From positions 6,915-70,914 of the forward strand of contig CAJTLE010000001.1 in the NCBI GenBank assembly GCA_910577085.1: 64,000 nt of DNA, given 5' to 3'. Position 1 is the stretch's first letter; each line of letters begins with the position of its first letter. The notes beneath the pieces were generated by a model that ran no database searches, was not told the origin of the DNA, and saw nothing but the letters and a program-made list of their open reading frames with translations. The DNA comes from an uncultured Allobaculum sp. (GTDB lineage Bacteria > Bacillota_I > Bacilli_A > Erysipelotrichales > Erysipelotrichaceae). Position numbers and translations under genes: made by a program. Shown here piece by piece: positions 8,124 to 16,715 of the stretch.

Positions 8124-9617
8124 CTATGCGGATTCTTTTTTGCTTCTCGCATCCGTAAGAAGCAGGCCGGCCACCTGTTCAACCTGGGGACTTGGGCTGA
8201 TCAGAATTTCACTGTCTAAGTCACTGACCAGATCGGCAATCTCTTTGGACAGTGCAATGATCGTTTTGACACGCGGTCTTTTTTCCAGACTCTTCCAGCA
8301 CTTGGCGGCTGTACGGCTTGGCAGAACCAGATAGTCATATTCTAGATCAGCTTCCAGAGCCCTTCCGGGTCGGCATTCGAAATCATACAGGGGCACAAAG
8401 TCAGTTTTGATATCGGTTCGCTTAGAAAGTTCATCCCGTAAAATTGGCAGAGCTTTCTGACTTTGCATCAGGACAACATGCTGGCCACTTTTTACCTTGC
8501 TTTGCAGTTCCCTGGCAAGGGAGGTGCTGTCAGAGCCGGAAGCCACCAGATCCGGAACGATCAAAGACTGTTCAAATCTTCTGGCTGTTCCTTTACCGAT
8601 GCAGGCAATATGGATGTTGGCAAGACTTCTCAGATCCCGGTGTTCCTGGGAAAGCAGATTCAAAAAGCGCTCGGCCCCATGCGGTGAGGTGAAGACCAGC
8701 CAGTCCGGGTGATCGTCAAGAATGTCTGAAAGGTCGATTTCAAAATCCGTGTAGTCGTGGCGCAGAAGACTTGCCCACTGCATATCAGGAGGCAGAAGAG
8801 CACTTAGTTTTGCATTAAAATCTTCAGATCCGCCAAGAGCAATCCGGATTGGGTTAAGGGGGGAATAACTCGCAACAGAGCCCCCAATCGCAATAATTCC
8901 GGGACTTTTTAAACGATTTTCCTCTGCGCTCTTTGCGAGACGGCCAAGAGATGTTTTAATGCTTGTTGTCATTGTAAACACAGGACTTGTAAAGATTGCA
9001 CAGGGAGTCGCGGGATCAAGGCCGGCTTCGATCAGATTTTGACTGATTGAATCCAGGTCAGCCATCCCCATCAAAAAGACAAGGGTTCCCTGAAATCCTG
9101 CAATCTGTTTCCACTCGGTTCTGGTTCGTGGCTGCTTAGCGTTATGGGCGGTGAGCACCATGAATCCAGCGGCCTGTGAGCGTTTTGTCAGTCCGAAGGC
9201 TTCTTTGGAGGGAATGCCATAGAACGACGAAATGCCAGGCAGGACGCGTACCGAGATGCCATGTGCTTCTAAAAATTCGATCTCTTCCATACCGCGGCCA
9301 AAGATCATTGGATCTCCCCCTTTCAGGCGGACGACCTTTTTACCGTCTAAAGCCTCGTCAACCAGCAGCTGATTGATTTCACGCTGATCGGCACTGACCA
9401 GATGGCCCCGCTTGCCACGGTAAACTCTTTGCGCTCCTGGATGAGCACAATTGACGATGCTTTCATCGACCAGATCGTCATAAATGACGATATCGGCTCT
9501 GGCAATTGCTTCTTTTGCAGCAGCCGTCAGCCACGAAGCATCATGACAGCCAGCCCCAACCAGATCGACAACTGGTTTTGAATTCAGAGATGGATTTACG
9601 ATCGGTTTGTCGCTCAT
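8124..9617 (-). CDS. Uroporphyrinogen-III C-methyltransferase / uroporphyrinogen-III synthase fusion (CobA-HemD)
   Basis: A 497-residue bifunctional enzyme. Residues 1 to about 250 are a SAM uroporphyrinogen methyltransferase (VDLVGAGCHDA at the start, VVRLKGGDPMIFGRG, and VLPGISSFYGIPS) that makes precorrin-2. Residues from about 260 to the end are a HemD-type uroporphyrinogen-III synthase, weakly conserved as is usual (LVFTSPHGAERFL, IGKGTARRFE, LPSRTAAKCW). The first motif has GAGCHD where GAGPGD is typical, so the loop is somewhat divergent. It overlaps the upstream precorrin-2 dehydrogenase gene by 4 bp, forming a two-gene siroheme operon on the minus strand. The product serves the siroheme reductase at 2.1-3.7 kb. 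Confidence 0.9.
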   Translation of the reverse strand: MSDKPIVNPSLNSKPVVDLVGAGCHDASWLTAAAKEAIARADIVIYDDLVDESIVNCAHPGAQRVYRGKRGHLVSADQREINQLLVDEALDGKKVVRLKGGDPMIFGRGMEEIEFLEAHGISVRVLPGISSFYGIPSKEAFGLTKRSQAAGFMVLTAHNAKQPRTRTEWKQIAGFQGTLVFLMGMADLDSISQNLIEAGLDPATPCAIFTSPVFTMTTSIKTSLGRLAKSAEENRLKSPGIIAIGGSVASYSPLNPIRIALGGSEDFNAKLSALLPPDMQWASLLRHDYTDFEIDLSDILDDHPDWLVFTSPHGAERFLNLLSQEHRDLRSLANIHIACIGKGTARRFEQSLIVPDLVASGSDSTSLARELQSKVKSGQHVVLMQSQKALPILRDELSKRTDIKTDFVPLYDFECRPGRALEADLEYDYLVLPSRTAAKCWKSLEKRPRVKTIIALSKEIADLVSDLDSEILISPSPQVEQVAGLLLTDARSKKESA

Positions 9618-10261
9618 TTTTGCTCCTCTTCTTTCTGTTTCTGGTCATATAACAACAGAAGGGCTTCAAGATGGTCTGCATCGAGCGGACCATGGTTGGC
9701 CAGACTGTCTTTAAACAATTGGGAAAACAAGGCTGCCCGTATCGGTTGAACCTTGTATCGTTCGATAATGACCGGCCGTAATGCAGCCAGCCATTCCAGA
9801 ATGGATGAAAATTCTTCTGGGATAATCGAGCGGATCTGGTTTTTGATGTAGACGGCAGCACTTGGGGAAGCACCAGACGTGGAAACACCGATGACCAGAT
9901 CGCCCTGTTCAATGACAGCGCCGAAAATACAGTCTGACAAGGCTGCATTGTCGACCACATTACAGAGGATCCCCTTGTAGCGACATGCTTTCGCGATCCT
10001 CTCATTTTCGAAATAATCATCGGTGGCTGCAATCACAAACTGGCAGCCATCCAGATCCGATACCATCCAGCCTCGATTGATCAGCTGGATTTTTTTTTGC
10101 GCCGCCATCTGCTCAAGCTCATCAGCGCATTCTGGAGCAATAATCGTCAAAGCCGCGCCCGTTTTGAGCAGCCGCTTCGCTTTTTCTAATGCCGTATGTC
10201 CACCCCCGATAATGGAAACGGGTTTGTTGGAAAAATCAAAAAATAAAGGAAAGTAGGCCAT
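9614..10261 (-). CDS. Precorrin-2 dehydrogenase / sirohydrochlorin ferrochelatase-like protein
   Basis: A 215-residue protein of the SirC/Met8/CysG-N family, which oxidises precorrin-2 with NAD and in some members inserts iron to give siroheme. The N-terminal Rossmann motif is SIIGGGHTALEKAKRLL; the segments VIAATDD, CNVVDN and VIGVSTSGASPSAA are family hallmarks. The C-terminal third would be the helical dimerisation part. The start is taken as the ATG at 10261 because AAAGGAGT precedes it; a GTG at 10291 is possible but has no ribosome site. A TATACT -10-like box lies about 30 bp upstream (plus-strand AGTATA at 10291-10296). Confidence 0.9.
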   Translation of the reverse strand: MAYFPLFFDFSNKPVSIIGGGHTALEKAKRLLKTGAALTIIAPECADELEQMAAQKKIQLINRGWMVSDLDGCQFVIAATDDYFENERIAKACRYKGILCNVVDNAALSDCIFGAVIEQGDLVIGVSTSGASPSAAVYIKNQIRSIIPEEFSSILEWLAALRPVIIERYKVQPIRAALFSQLFKDSLANHGPLDADHLEALLLLYDQKQKEEEQK

Positions 10262-11763
10262 AAAAACTCCTTTCGTCCTTACTCTTACCAAGTATAGCGG
10301 TCACCCGGATTTTCCGGCTTTTCAAGGCCGCAAAAAATGAGTGGCTCTTATCTGGAATCGTGTCAGGCGGGGTTCTGTCTTTGAATGCAGAGGGGATCAA
10401 GATTCTTGAATCCATAATTTCGCTTCCAGAATTTGAATCTTATTCTTTTTCATCTGACCATTTCCCTCTGACCATTTGCCTTTGATGATTTCCCTTCGAT
10501 CAAAGGAAGGCAGGTCAAAACCTTGCCTGAAATTTTGCGTAATTTTATGAAAATAACTGTATGAATTTAAATCCCAGTGGATTATGATCGCAACAGTCCA
10601 AAAAAGGAGGATAGACCATATTTGTACATTCCTGAATAGAAAAGATGTACAGGACAGAGATTCTATCTGTAAAAAATCCGGCAGGCTGTAAAGATCAGGA
10701 ATGGTCATTGAACCATAGAACTGGAACTTGAGTCTTCACGGACAGACTGTCTGATCAGGATGAGTGCAGGACTCAATGGCCAGGGCGATTTATTTTTAGT
10801 AATGTTCAAAAAAGATGTCGAAAATACCCAGTTCAGGCATAGTGAAGACAGACTCAACGGTGTTCACCATACACAGACAAAAAACAAGGCCGTACAAGTG
10901 TTGAAAGTTGAAAAGGGTAAAGATAAATCGCTATCATAAAGTGAGTTTAGGGGTGCCTGACATTGTTGATCTTTCTGTCCCGATCCGCGAAATGAAAGAG
11001 TGAATATTCAAATCCGAATTATTCATAAATGGATAAAACCATATCTTGAATCGTATCGACATGAAGTAACTTTATGGTCAGTCAGGTCGAAATTCAGGCT
11101 GTGAATATGGAAAAAACTGCCATAAATATGGCTCATATAAATATTAAAATCGTTCAAAGACAGAACGATTATTCCTGGACCAATACGAATTTTGTCCCCA
11201 GAAAATGGGCATAAATGCGCAAAAAATGCCATTTTTGTTGGTTACATAAAAATAACTCAATTAAGATTTTCTTTAAATGGAGAAATCTATTGATAAACTT
11301 CGGTAAAAAAGTGTAAGATTTATAAAAAGTGAATGGATAGTGGCGGAGATGATATACAGAATTCACCGTTCGAAGATTACATCCATTTGCCAAGTGCGAA
11401 TCAGGCGATTGAAGGAGGGGGTCCTGCACAGATAACCTGAAATTCGACTTTTCCCGTTTTAATTCATTTCGACGTCCAGTCAGTCTGCGTTTTGAAGATC
11501 TTTTTTCAGGATGTGGAAAAGAAAAATTGTTCTGAATCCGCAGACAAAAATCAAAGGAAAGGATAAAGCTTCTCAACGTGATTTGAATTTACCTGGGAGA
11601 ACTCCTCGATATACGGATAGCAGTGCGTTTCGAGGGGATGTACCGCCGACTGGGTGGGAATTTACGCATGTGGACTGTCAGCACATCTGCCTATGCTTCC
11701 AAATTGCCGACAGGAAGAAACATGAATAGAAGAAGGCCGTAAGGCTGAAACGAGAAGCAGGGA
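10262..11763. other. 1.5-kb region without a convincing gene
   Basis: Both strands are broken by stops and no open frame has a ribosome site with natural composition. It is AT-rich from about 10.9 to 11.3 kb. A small hairpin (GGCAGG...CCTTGCC near 10510-10530) and SD-like tracts not followed by a start codon (near 10604 and 11413) are present. A 72-codon frame at 11511-11729 just before the regulator gene was examined as a toxin candidate, but it has no HigB/RelE features. It may be decayed sequence or carry unannotated RNA. Confidence 0.5.
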
Positions 11764-12063
11764 TTGTCTTTGGCGAAAAAATCTGCTTGTGTGGAACTTG
11801 AAGTTGGTAGTCCTGAATATTCAGTCGTTCATGCTATTCAGGATACGAGAGAACGGCTTCAGATTACACAGACCGAACTTGCTAGACGCACTGGGATTGA
11901 CCAGGGGGATATTTCTAAACTCGAACGTGGAACGCGAAACCCGTCTTTAAAGCTGCTTAAAAGACTCGCTCACGGTCTGGGGATGGAACTTAAGATTTAC
12001 TTTATTCCTATCGAATCGTCTCAGGAAGGCGATAGCCAGCCAACCGATCATGCCGGACTTTAA
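11764..12063 (+). CDS. Small XRE-type regulator, HigA-like, no toxin partner seen
   Basis: A protein of about 99 residues with a helix-turn-helix between residues 33 and 75: TQTELARRTGIDQGDISKLERG matches the XRE fold, followed by NPSLKLLKRLAHGLGMELKIYF, typical of HigA-type antitoxins. These normally follow a RelE/HigB toxin gene and repress their own operon. Here the upstream 1.5 kb has no recognisable toxin, so it is an orphan antitoxin or a stand-alone regulator. Start: TTG at 11764 (another TTG at 11770); the in-frame stop at 11746 limits the gene on that side, and the ribosome site is weak. Its stop codon lies in the loop of the terminator. Confidence 0.75.
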   Translation: MSLAKKSACVELEVGSPEYSVVHAIQDTRERLQITQTELARRTGIDQGDISKLERGTRNPSLKLLKRLAHGLGMELKIYFIPIESSQEGDSQPTDHAGL

Positions 12064-12079
12064 TTAGTCCGGTTTTTTT
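12053..12079 (+). terminator. Intrinsic terminator of the HigA-like gene
   Basis: Stem CCGGACT / AGTCCGG with a 6-nt loop containing the TAA stop, followed by seven T. Confidence 0.92.
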
Positions 12080-12172
12080 GACCCCATTTTTCCTGGAACA
12101 TAAAAAACAGGCTCCATACAAGGAGCATACGGGGATCAACAGGAAAACAGTCCCCGCTCAATCAATGAGAGT

Positions 12173-12200
12173 TTGCCAGACTTGCCATGTTCGATACAAT
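12173..12200 (+). promoter_or_regulatory. Probable promoter of mnmA
   Basis: TTGCCA, 16 bp, TACAAT. Transcription from here would give a leader of nearly 390 nt before mnmA. A second -10-like TAGAAT at 12340 with TTGGGC 19 bp upstream is a weaker alternative. Confidence 0.5.
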
Positions 12201-12384
12201 AAAGAATTGAATCCATCGATTGAATCCACAGGGAACAAAATTTCAAATTCTGTCCGTCCCTGATTTTCTGGTTCTCGTTTTCATCTTCCTGAGATCTGCT
12301 TTTGATCGTCTTTTTTGGGCGAATCGGCAGATCGACCTTTAGAATAAAGGGTGAAAGCAGAAATCAGAAAAGGAAAAGCGCCAT

Positions 12385-12436
12385 CCGTACAGGGCCTCCA
12401 TGACAGGATGCCGTACAGGACTTCCATGACAGGATG
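12385..12436. repeat. Tandem 26-bp duplication in the mnmA leader
   Basis: Two adjacent 26-bp copies (12385-12410 and 12411-12436) beginning CCGTACAGG and ending CCATGACAGGATG differ at two positions. The remaining leader holds two hairpins: GATCTGACT/AGTCAGATC at 12471-12497 inside an ACAGG/CCTGT stem, and ATCCTGG/CCAGGAT at 12551-12570 close to the start codon. No gene lies between 12064 and 12594. Confidence 0.85.
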
Positions 12437-12594
12437 GACTTCCAACTGGAGTCTGCTCTGTGTCTTACAGGATCTGACTGTCAGATTCAGTCAGATCTAA
12501 GCCTGTCAGATTATGGCACCGGAACTCGATTTGGATTTTAAACGGAAAAGATCCTGGATTTTGCCAGGATGATTTAGAAAGCAGAGGCATTCTT

Positions 12595-13854
12595 ATGACC
12601 GAAACAATAACAGATCCAAAGGATCTTCTTCATACACTTGATTACGCCACACCGGCCCCGCTCCCTTCGGCCTTAGCCGGCCGCCGACCAGAAGACATCA
12701 AGGTTCTGGTCGGCCTTTCCGGGGGCGTGGACAGTGCGATTGCTGCCTTTTTACTCTCGAAGCAGGGCTTTGATGTTACCTGCTGCTTCATGCGCAACTG
12801 GGACTCTTTTGCCAATAACGATGTGGCCGGCAACCCCGACCTGCTCAATCCTGTGTGTCCGCAGGAACAGGATTATCAGGATGCCAAAGCCGTTGCTGAT
12901 AAACTAGGCCTTGAACTGCTGCGGGTTGATTTTGTCCGGGAGTACTGGGATGACGTATTCTCCGTCTTCTTAAAAGAATATGGCCGCGGCCGTACGCCAA
13001 ATCCGGATATCCTGTGTAACCAGTTCATCAAGTTTGATGCCTTTTATCATTATGCGATGGACCACGGTTTTGATGCGCTGGCGACAGGTCATTATGCCTC
13101 CAACTTTGTTGAAGATGATTTTACCTGTCTGGCCAGAGCAGAGGACTTAAACAAAGACCAGACCTACTTTCTGGCACAGATTGCCGAAGAACCATTATCC
13201 CGTACGATTTTCCCACTGGGTACGCTGACCAAACCACAGGTTCGCGAAATTTCAAGGGAGCTGGAACTGGATTCCGTTTCTTCCAAAAAAGACTCCACCG
13301 GCATCTGCTTTATCGGTGAACGCAATTTCCGCCAGTTTTTAAGCAACTATCTGCCTGCCAAACCGGGAAAGATCATTGATCTGGATTCCGGAACGGTCGT
13401 CGGTGAGCATCAGGGGGTTCTGTATTACACCATCGGCCAGCGCAAAGGTCTGCATATCGACCGCTTTAAAGGGCCATGGTTTGTCGCCGGCAAAAACGTC
13501 GAAACCAATGAGCTGTATGTGGCCAGAACTGATCAGCGGCACTGGCTGGATTCTGACAGTGCCCGCATTGAAAACATCAACTGGCTGGTTGAAGACGGCT
13601 ATACCTTCCCGGAAAACTGCACCGTAAAATTCCGCTATCGTCAGGCTGATATTCCGGTCCGCCTGAAAGTGGATGGCAACACTGCCACTGTTTATTACCC
13701 GCAGAAAAGTGCGGCTGTAACCCCAGGTCAGGAAGCGGTTTTCTATGATGGCAAACGCTGCCTTGGCGGCGGTGTCATTGAACAGGTTTTCGACCAGGGT
13801 CAGGATCTTTTCGAAACCATCAGAAAGCGAGCTGAAAGTTTTGGCAAACACTGA
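12595..13854 (+). CDS. mnmA: tRNA-uridine 2-sulfurtransferase
   Basis: Thiolates U34 of Lys, Glu and Gln tRNAs. The PP-loop ATP site is GLSGGVDSA (near residues 41-49). The first catalytic cysteine is in NPDILCNQFIKF and the second in STGICFIGERNFRQFL. The tRNA-binding and C-terminal beta-barrel parts are complete (ending QVFDQGQDLF), giving 419 residues, slightly above the usual 360-380 because of an N-terminal extension and an insert after the PP-loop. recD2 begins inside its 3' end, the usual Bacillota order mnmA-recD2-alaS. Confidence 0.95.
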   Translation: MTETITDPKDLLHTLDYATPAPLPSALAGRRPEDIKVLVGLSGGVDSAIAAFLLSKQGFDVTCCFMRNWDSFANNDVAGNPDLLNPVCPQEQDYQDAKAVADKLGLELLRVDFVREYWDDVFSVFLKEYGRGRTPNPDILCNQFIKFDAFYHYAMDHGFDALATGHYASNFVEDDFTCLARAEDLNKDQTYFLAQIAEEPLSRTIFPLGTLTKPQVREISRELELDSVSSKKDSTGICFIGERNFRQFLSNYLPAKPGKIIDLDSGTVVGEHQGVLYYTIGQRKGLHIDRFKGPWFVAGKNVETNELYVARTDQRHWLDSDSARIENINWLVEDGYTFPENCTVKFRYRQADIPVRLKVDGNTATVYYPQKSAAVTPGQEAVFYDGKRCLGGGVIEQVFDQGQDLFETIRKRAESFGKH

Positions 13855-16252
13855 GACCGCCCAGGAATTATATGAAGAAATGGATCCCCGGTTTGATCCC
13901 GCAACGGATCCAGTAATGAATCAGGAAGTGGATGTGGATCTGTCGGACGGATTTATTCCAGTCGGCAGTCTGTCCTTCGGAAAGGCACGTCTGGCATCGG
14001 ATGATTTGTCCGACCAGTCTTTCCAGCCCGCTTTGCCAGCCCAGGATCCGGCTTTAGATCAGGATGACGATCTGTTACAGGAACCCGAGGAACCACAGTG
14101 GCCTGTCTTTACCGGACAGATTGACCGGATTTATTTCAATCGGCCGGAATCGGGCTTTGTGATTGGGGCCATGCGGGAAGAGCAGATGAAAAAAACGATC
14201 CGGTTTAAAGGCACGCTTCCTGGATGTGAAGTCGGCCAGCTGTGGCAGATTCAGGGAGGCTGGGTTCATCACGAAAAATATGGCGACCAGATTGAGGTCG
14301 ATAAGGCCAGACAGTTAGAAAAAAGTTTTGATGAAGACCTCGTTCGCTTCTTTTCCTCTAACCGGTTTCCAGGTGTCGGAAAAGTCAGCGCAAAAAAGAT
14401 TGTCGAGACCCTTGGAGAAGGGGCTATTACGACCATTCTGCAGGATCCGAGTGTCCTGACCGAACAATGCCAGCTATCTGAAAAACTTGCCTATGTAATC
14501 AAAGATGGTCTTCGCGGACTTGGCGGTAAGGGGCAGCAGATGGAACAGTTGCTGCGCTGGGGCCTGAATCAAAGAGACATCAACATGATTCAGCAGCTTC
14601 CGGATGATATGCAGGAAAATCTGCTCAAAGATCCGTACTGGGCTTTTTATAACGTCCGGGGGTTTGGCTATGAGTCCTCTTCAAAACTGGCAGATGGCTG
14701 TCATGTTCAAAAAGACGATCCCCGCCGCATTGAAGCGAATGTCTATCATCAGCTTCGGCAGATGGTTCAACGCTCCGGTTCTACAGCCATTACCCGCGCA
14801 AATCTTGCAGGAATGTGCCAGGTCTCGGAAGAGCTTTTGACTCCGGCTTTAAAATCACTGATTCACCGTAAGCTCATCACAGTGCGGGACAACTTTGTCT
14901 ATCTAAGCGAACAATATCAGGCAGAGCTTTTAACCTCGGCCCTGATTTATACCCATCTTTTCCAGGTTGAAGCGCCTGAATACCAGACCATTGAAGCGGC
15001 CCTGCGCAAAGTCGAAAGACGCTATCGTATTCAATATGATAAGGACCAGCATAAAGCGGTTCATACGTTTCTCAACAATTCCATGATGATTCTCAACGGC
15101 GGACCGGGTACTGGTAAAAGTACCTTGCTTAAAGGCCTGCTGGCGATGATTCAGGAATTCTATCCGAGTCAGACACTCCTGCTTTGTGCCCCGACGGGTC
15201 GGGCAGCCAAGCGGATGAATGAACTTTCCGGCCGCAGTGCCCGCACTATCCATTCACTTTTAGGCTGGGATGCCGATCTCGATGCGTTTGCCCGCAATGA
15301 AAACCACCCGCTCAGCTGTGATTTTCTGGTCGTCGATGAGATGTCGATGGTTGACAACCGTCTGTTCTCCTCTTTGCTTCGGGCTTTGCCGGGGTATTGC
15401 CGGATTTTGCTGATCGGAGATGAAGATCAGCTGGAAAGTGTAGGGCCGGGCAATGTGCTGCGCGATCTGATTGAATCAGGCAAAGTTCCCGTCGTCCGTC
15501 TGGAAACCCTGCACCGTCAGAAAAAGGGAAGCGGAATTCCGCTGCTGGCCAGTGAAATCCGCAACAATCGCCCGGTGACGTTTGAGGATCCAGTGGCTTT
15601 TCTCAATGTACGACAGGAAGAGACCATGGCTGCCCTCGAAAAGGTCATTGACGAGCAGGAAGATCCGACCAATGTGCAGATTCTTGCTCCACGCTATGGC
15701 GGCACAAGCGGCATTCATGAAATCAATGCCATGATGCAGAATATTATCAATCCGTTTTCAACCTCGAAACCAGAGATTGCCATCAGCGTCACAACCTCCG
15801 ATGGCAAACGGGCGATGACTTTCCGGGAGGGGGACAAAGTCCTGCTTAAGATCAATATGGCCGAACTGGATGTTTACAATGGCGATATTGGCGAGATTAC
15901 TTCTGTCGATCCGATGACCGGATCGTTGATCTGTGAGTTTAACGGCATCGAAGTCGAATTCACCAAGCAGGATCTGTACAACAACATTACCCATGCCTGG
16001 TGCATATCGATCCATAAATCTCAGGGTTCTGAATACCCGAATGTCTGCCTGATTGCCGACTCGAATGGCGGGTCGATGCTTCGCAAAAGACTGTTGTATA
16101 CGGCCATTTCGCGGGGGAAGGCCAAGCTTACGATTATTGGCAGTGAGTCACTTTTCCGCAATGGCGTCCGCACTCAGGAAAGCGACCGGCGGCAGACGAC
16201 GCTGCAGCTGCGCATGAATCAGTACTGGCAATACATGGCGCGAAAACTGTGA
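13841..16252 (+). CDS. recD2: RecD2-type ATP-dependent DNA helicase
   Basis: Superfamily 1B helicase involved in replication-fork maintenance and repair. An acidic low-complexity stretch of about 75 residues is followed by the RecD2 N-terminal OB-like domain (WPVFTGQIDRIYF), helix-hairpin-helix region (FPGVGKVSAKKIVETLGEGA), Walker A NGGPGTGKST (about residue 420), Walker B FLVVDEMSMVD and the C-terminal motif HAWCISIHKSQGSEY. The start is uncertain: a TTG at 13841 overlapping mnmA by 14 bp is used here; ATG at 13880 or an earlier ATG at 13745 inside mnmA are alternatives. The acidic N-terminal extension before the OB domain is unusual. Confidence 0.93.
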   Translation: MANTETAQELYEEMDPRFDPATDPVMNQEVDVDLSDGFIPVGSLSFGKARLASDDLSDQSFQPALPAQDPALDQDDDLLQEPEEPQWPVFTGQIDRIYFNRPESGFVIGAMREEQMKKTIRFKGTLPGCEVGQLWQIQGGWVHHEKYGDQIEVDKARQLEKSFDEDLVRFFSSNRFPGVGKVSAKKIVETLGEGAITTILQDPSVLTEQCQLSEKLAYVIKDGLRGLGGKGQQMEQLLRWGLNQRDINMIQQLPDDMQENLLKDPYWAFYNVRGFGYESSSKLADGCHVQKDDPRRIEANVYHQLRQMVQRSGSTAITRANLAGMCQVSEELLTPALKSLIHRKLITVRDNFVYLSEQYQAELLTSALIYTHLFQVEAPEYQTIEAALRKVERRYRIQYDKDQHKAVHTFLNNSMMILNGGPGTGKSTLLKGLLAMIQEFYPSQTLLLCAPTGRAAKRMNELSGRSARTIHSLLGWDADLDAFARNENHPLSCDFLVVDEMSMVDNRLFSSLLRALPGYCRILLIGDEDQLESVGPGNVLRDLIESGKVPVVRLETLHRQKKGSGIPLLASEIRNNRPVTFEDPVAFLNVRQEETMAALEKVIDEQEDPTNVQILAPRYGGTSGIHEINAMMQNIINPFSTSKPEIAISVTTSDGKRAMTFREGDKVLLKINMAELDVYNGDIGEITSVDPMTGSLICEFNGIEVEFTKQDLYNNITHAWCISIHKSQGSEYPNVCLIADSNGGSMLRKRLLYTAISRGKAKLTIIGSESLFRNGVRTQESDRRQTTLQLRMNQYWQYMARKL

Positions 16253-16311
16253 GCAATCGCTTCGTTTTTGGAATGGTTTCAATTGATCCTTGCCTAAAAT
16301 GGGAGGATTGT

Positions 16312-16341
16312 TTTACATCTTTGCGCGAATCAGTCTATAAT
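16312..16341 (+). promoter_or_regulatory. Promoter of alaS
   Basis: TTTACA, 18 bp, TATAAT. It starts the T-box leader just downstream. Confidence 0.75.
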
Positions 16342-16348
16342 ACGATTT

Positions 16349-16557
16349 GCAGTGCAGACAGGGAAAAGAAGCAGTGTTTCGGATAGAAGAGAGCAGCGGT
16401 TGGTGAAAAGCTGCCCGGAGTCTGTTTTACGAGCCGCCCTCGAGCTGCCGCTTCCGGCGATATCGGAGAATTAAGGGTACTTTCCGCACAATGACAAGGA
16501 AAGTAAACCGGGATGGTAACGCGTGTTCAACGTTCCTGGAGACAGGGACGTTTTTTT
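16349..16557 (+). ncRNA. T-box riboswitch, alanine type
   Basis: A complete T-box leader. An AGAGAG plus GGTTGGTGAAAA-type stem I (16388-16412), a stem III (ACTTTCC/GGAAAGT), the T-box core AACCGGGATGGTAACGCG near 16506-16523, and a terminator stem CGTTCCT/AGGGACG followed by seven T (16531-16557). Uncharged tRNA-Ala should stabilise the antiterminator and switch on alaS. Candidate specifier codons GCT or GCC lie in the GAGCTGCCGC segment near 16442-16451; the exact one was not resolved. The gap 16558-16715 after it holds no gene. Confidence 0.93.
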
Positions 16558-16715
16558 GTGCTTTGTCAAAAAGTGCACAAGCAGCGGAATGCTGATCGTC
16601 CCGATCCAGTAAAAGATGGGTTTTTCCCTTACTTATTCTTACTTATCTTTAATTATTCGATATCCTGACCAGGCAGCAAGACAGGCCATGTCTGATGCGA
16701 AAGGAGAAAAACGAC

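Noticed and set aside
11288..11303. ACTTCGGTAAAAAA shared with the region near 52256
   Set aside because: A shared word of about 15 bases in AT-rich DNA, with no common structure or neighbour, is most likely chance.
11511..11729. 72-codon open frame upstream of the HigA-like gene as its toxin
   Set aside because: No RelE/HigB motifs in any of the three frames, poor ribosome site and odd composition.
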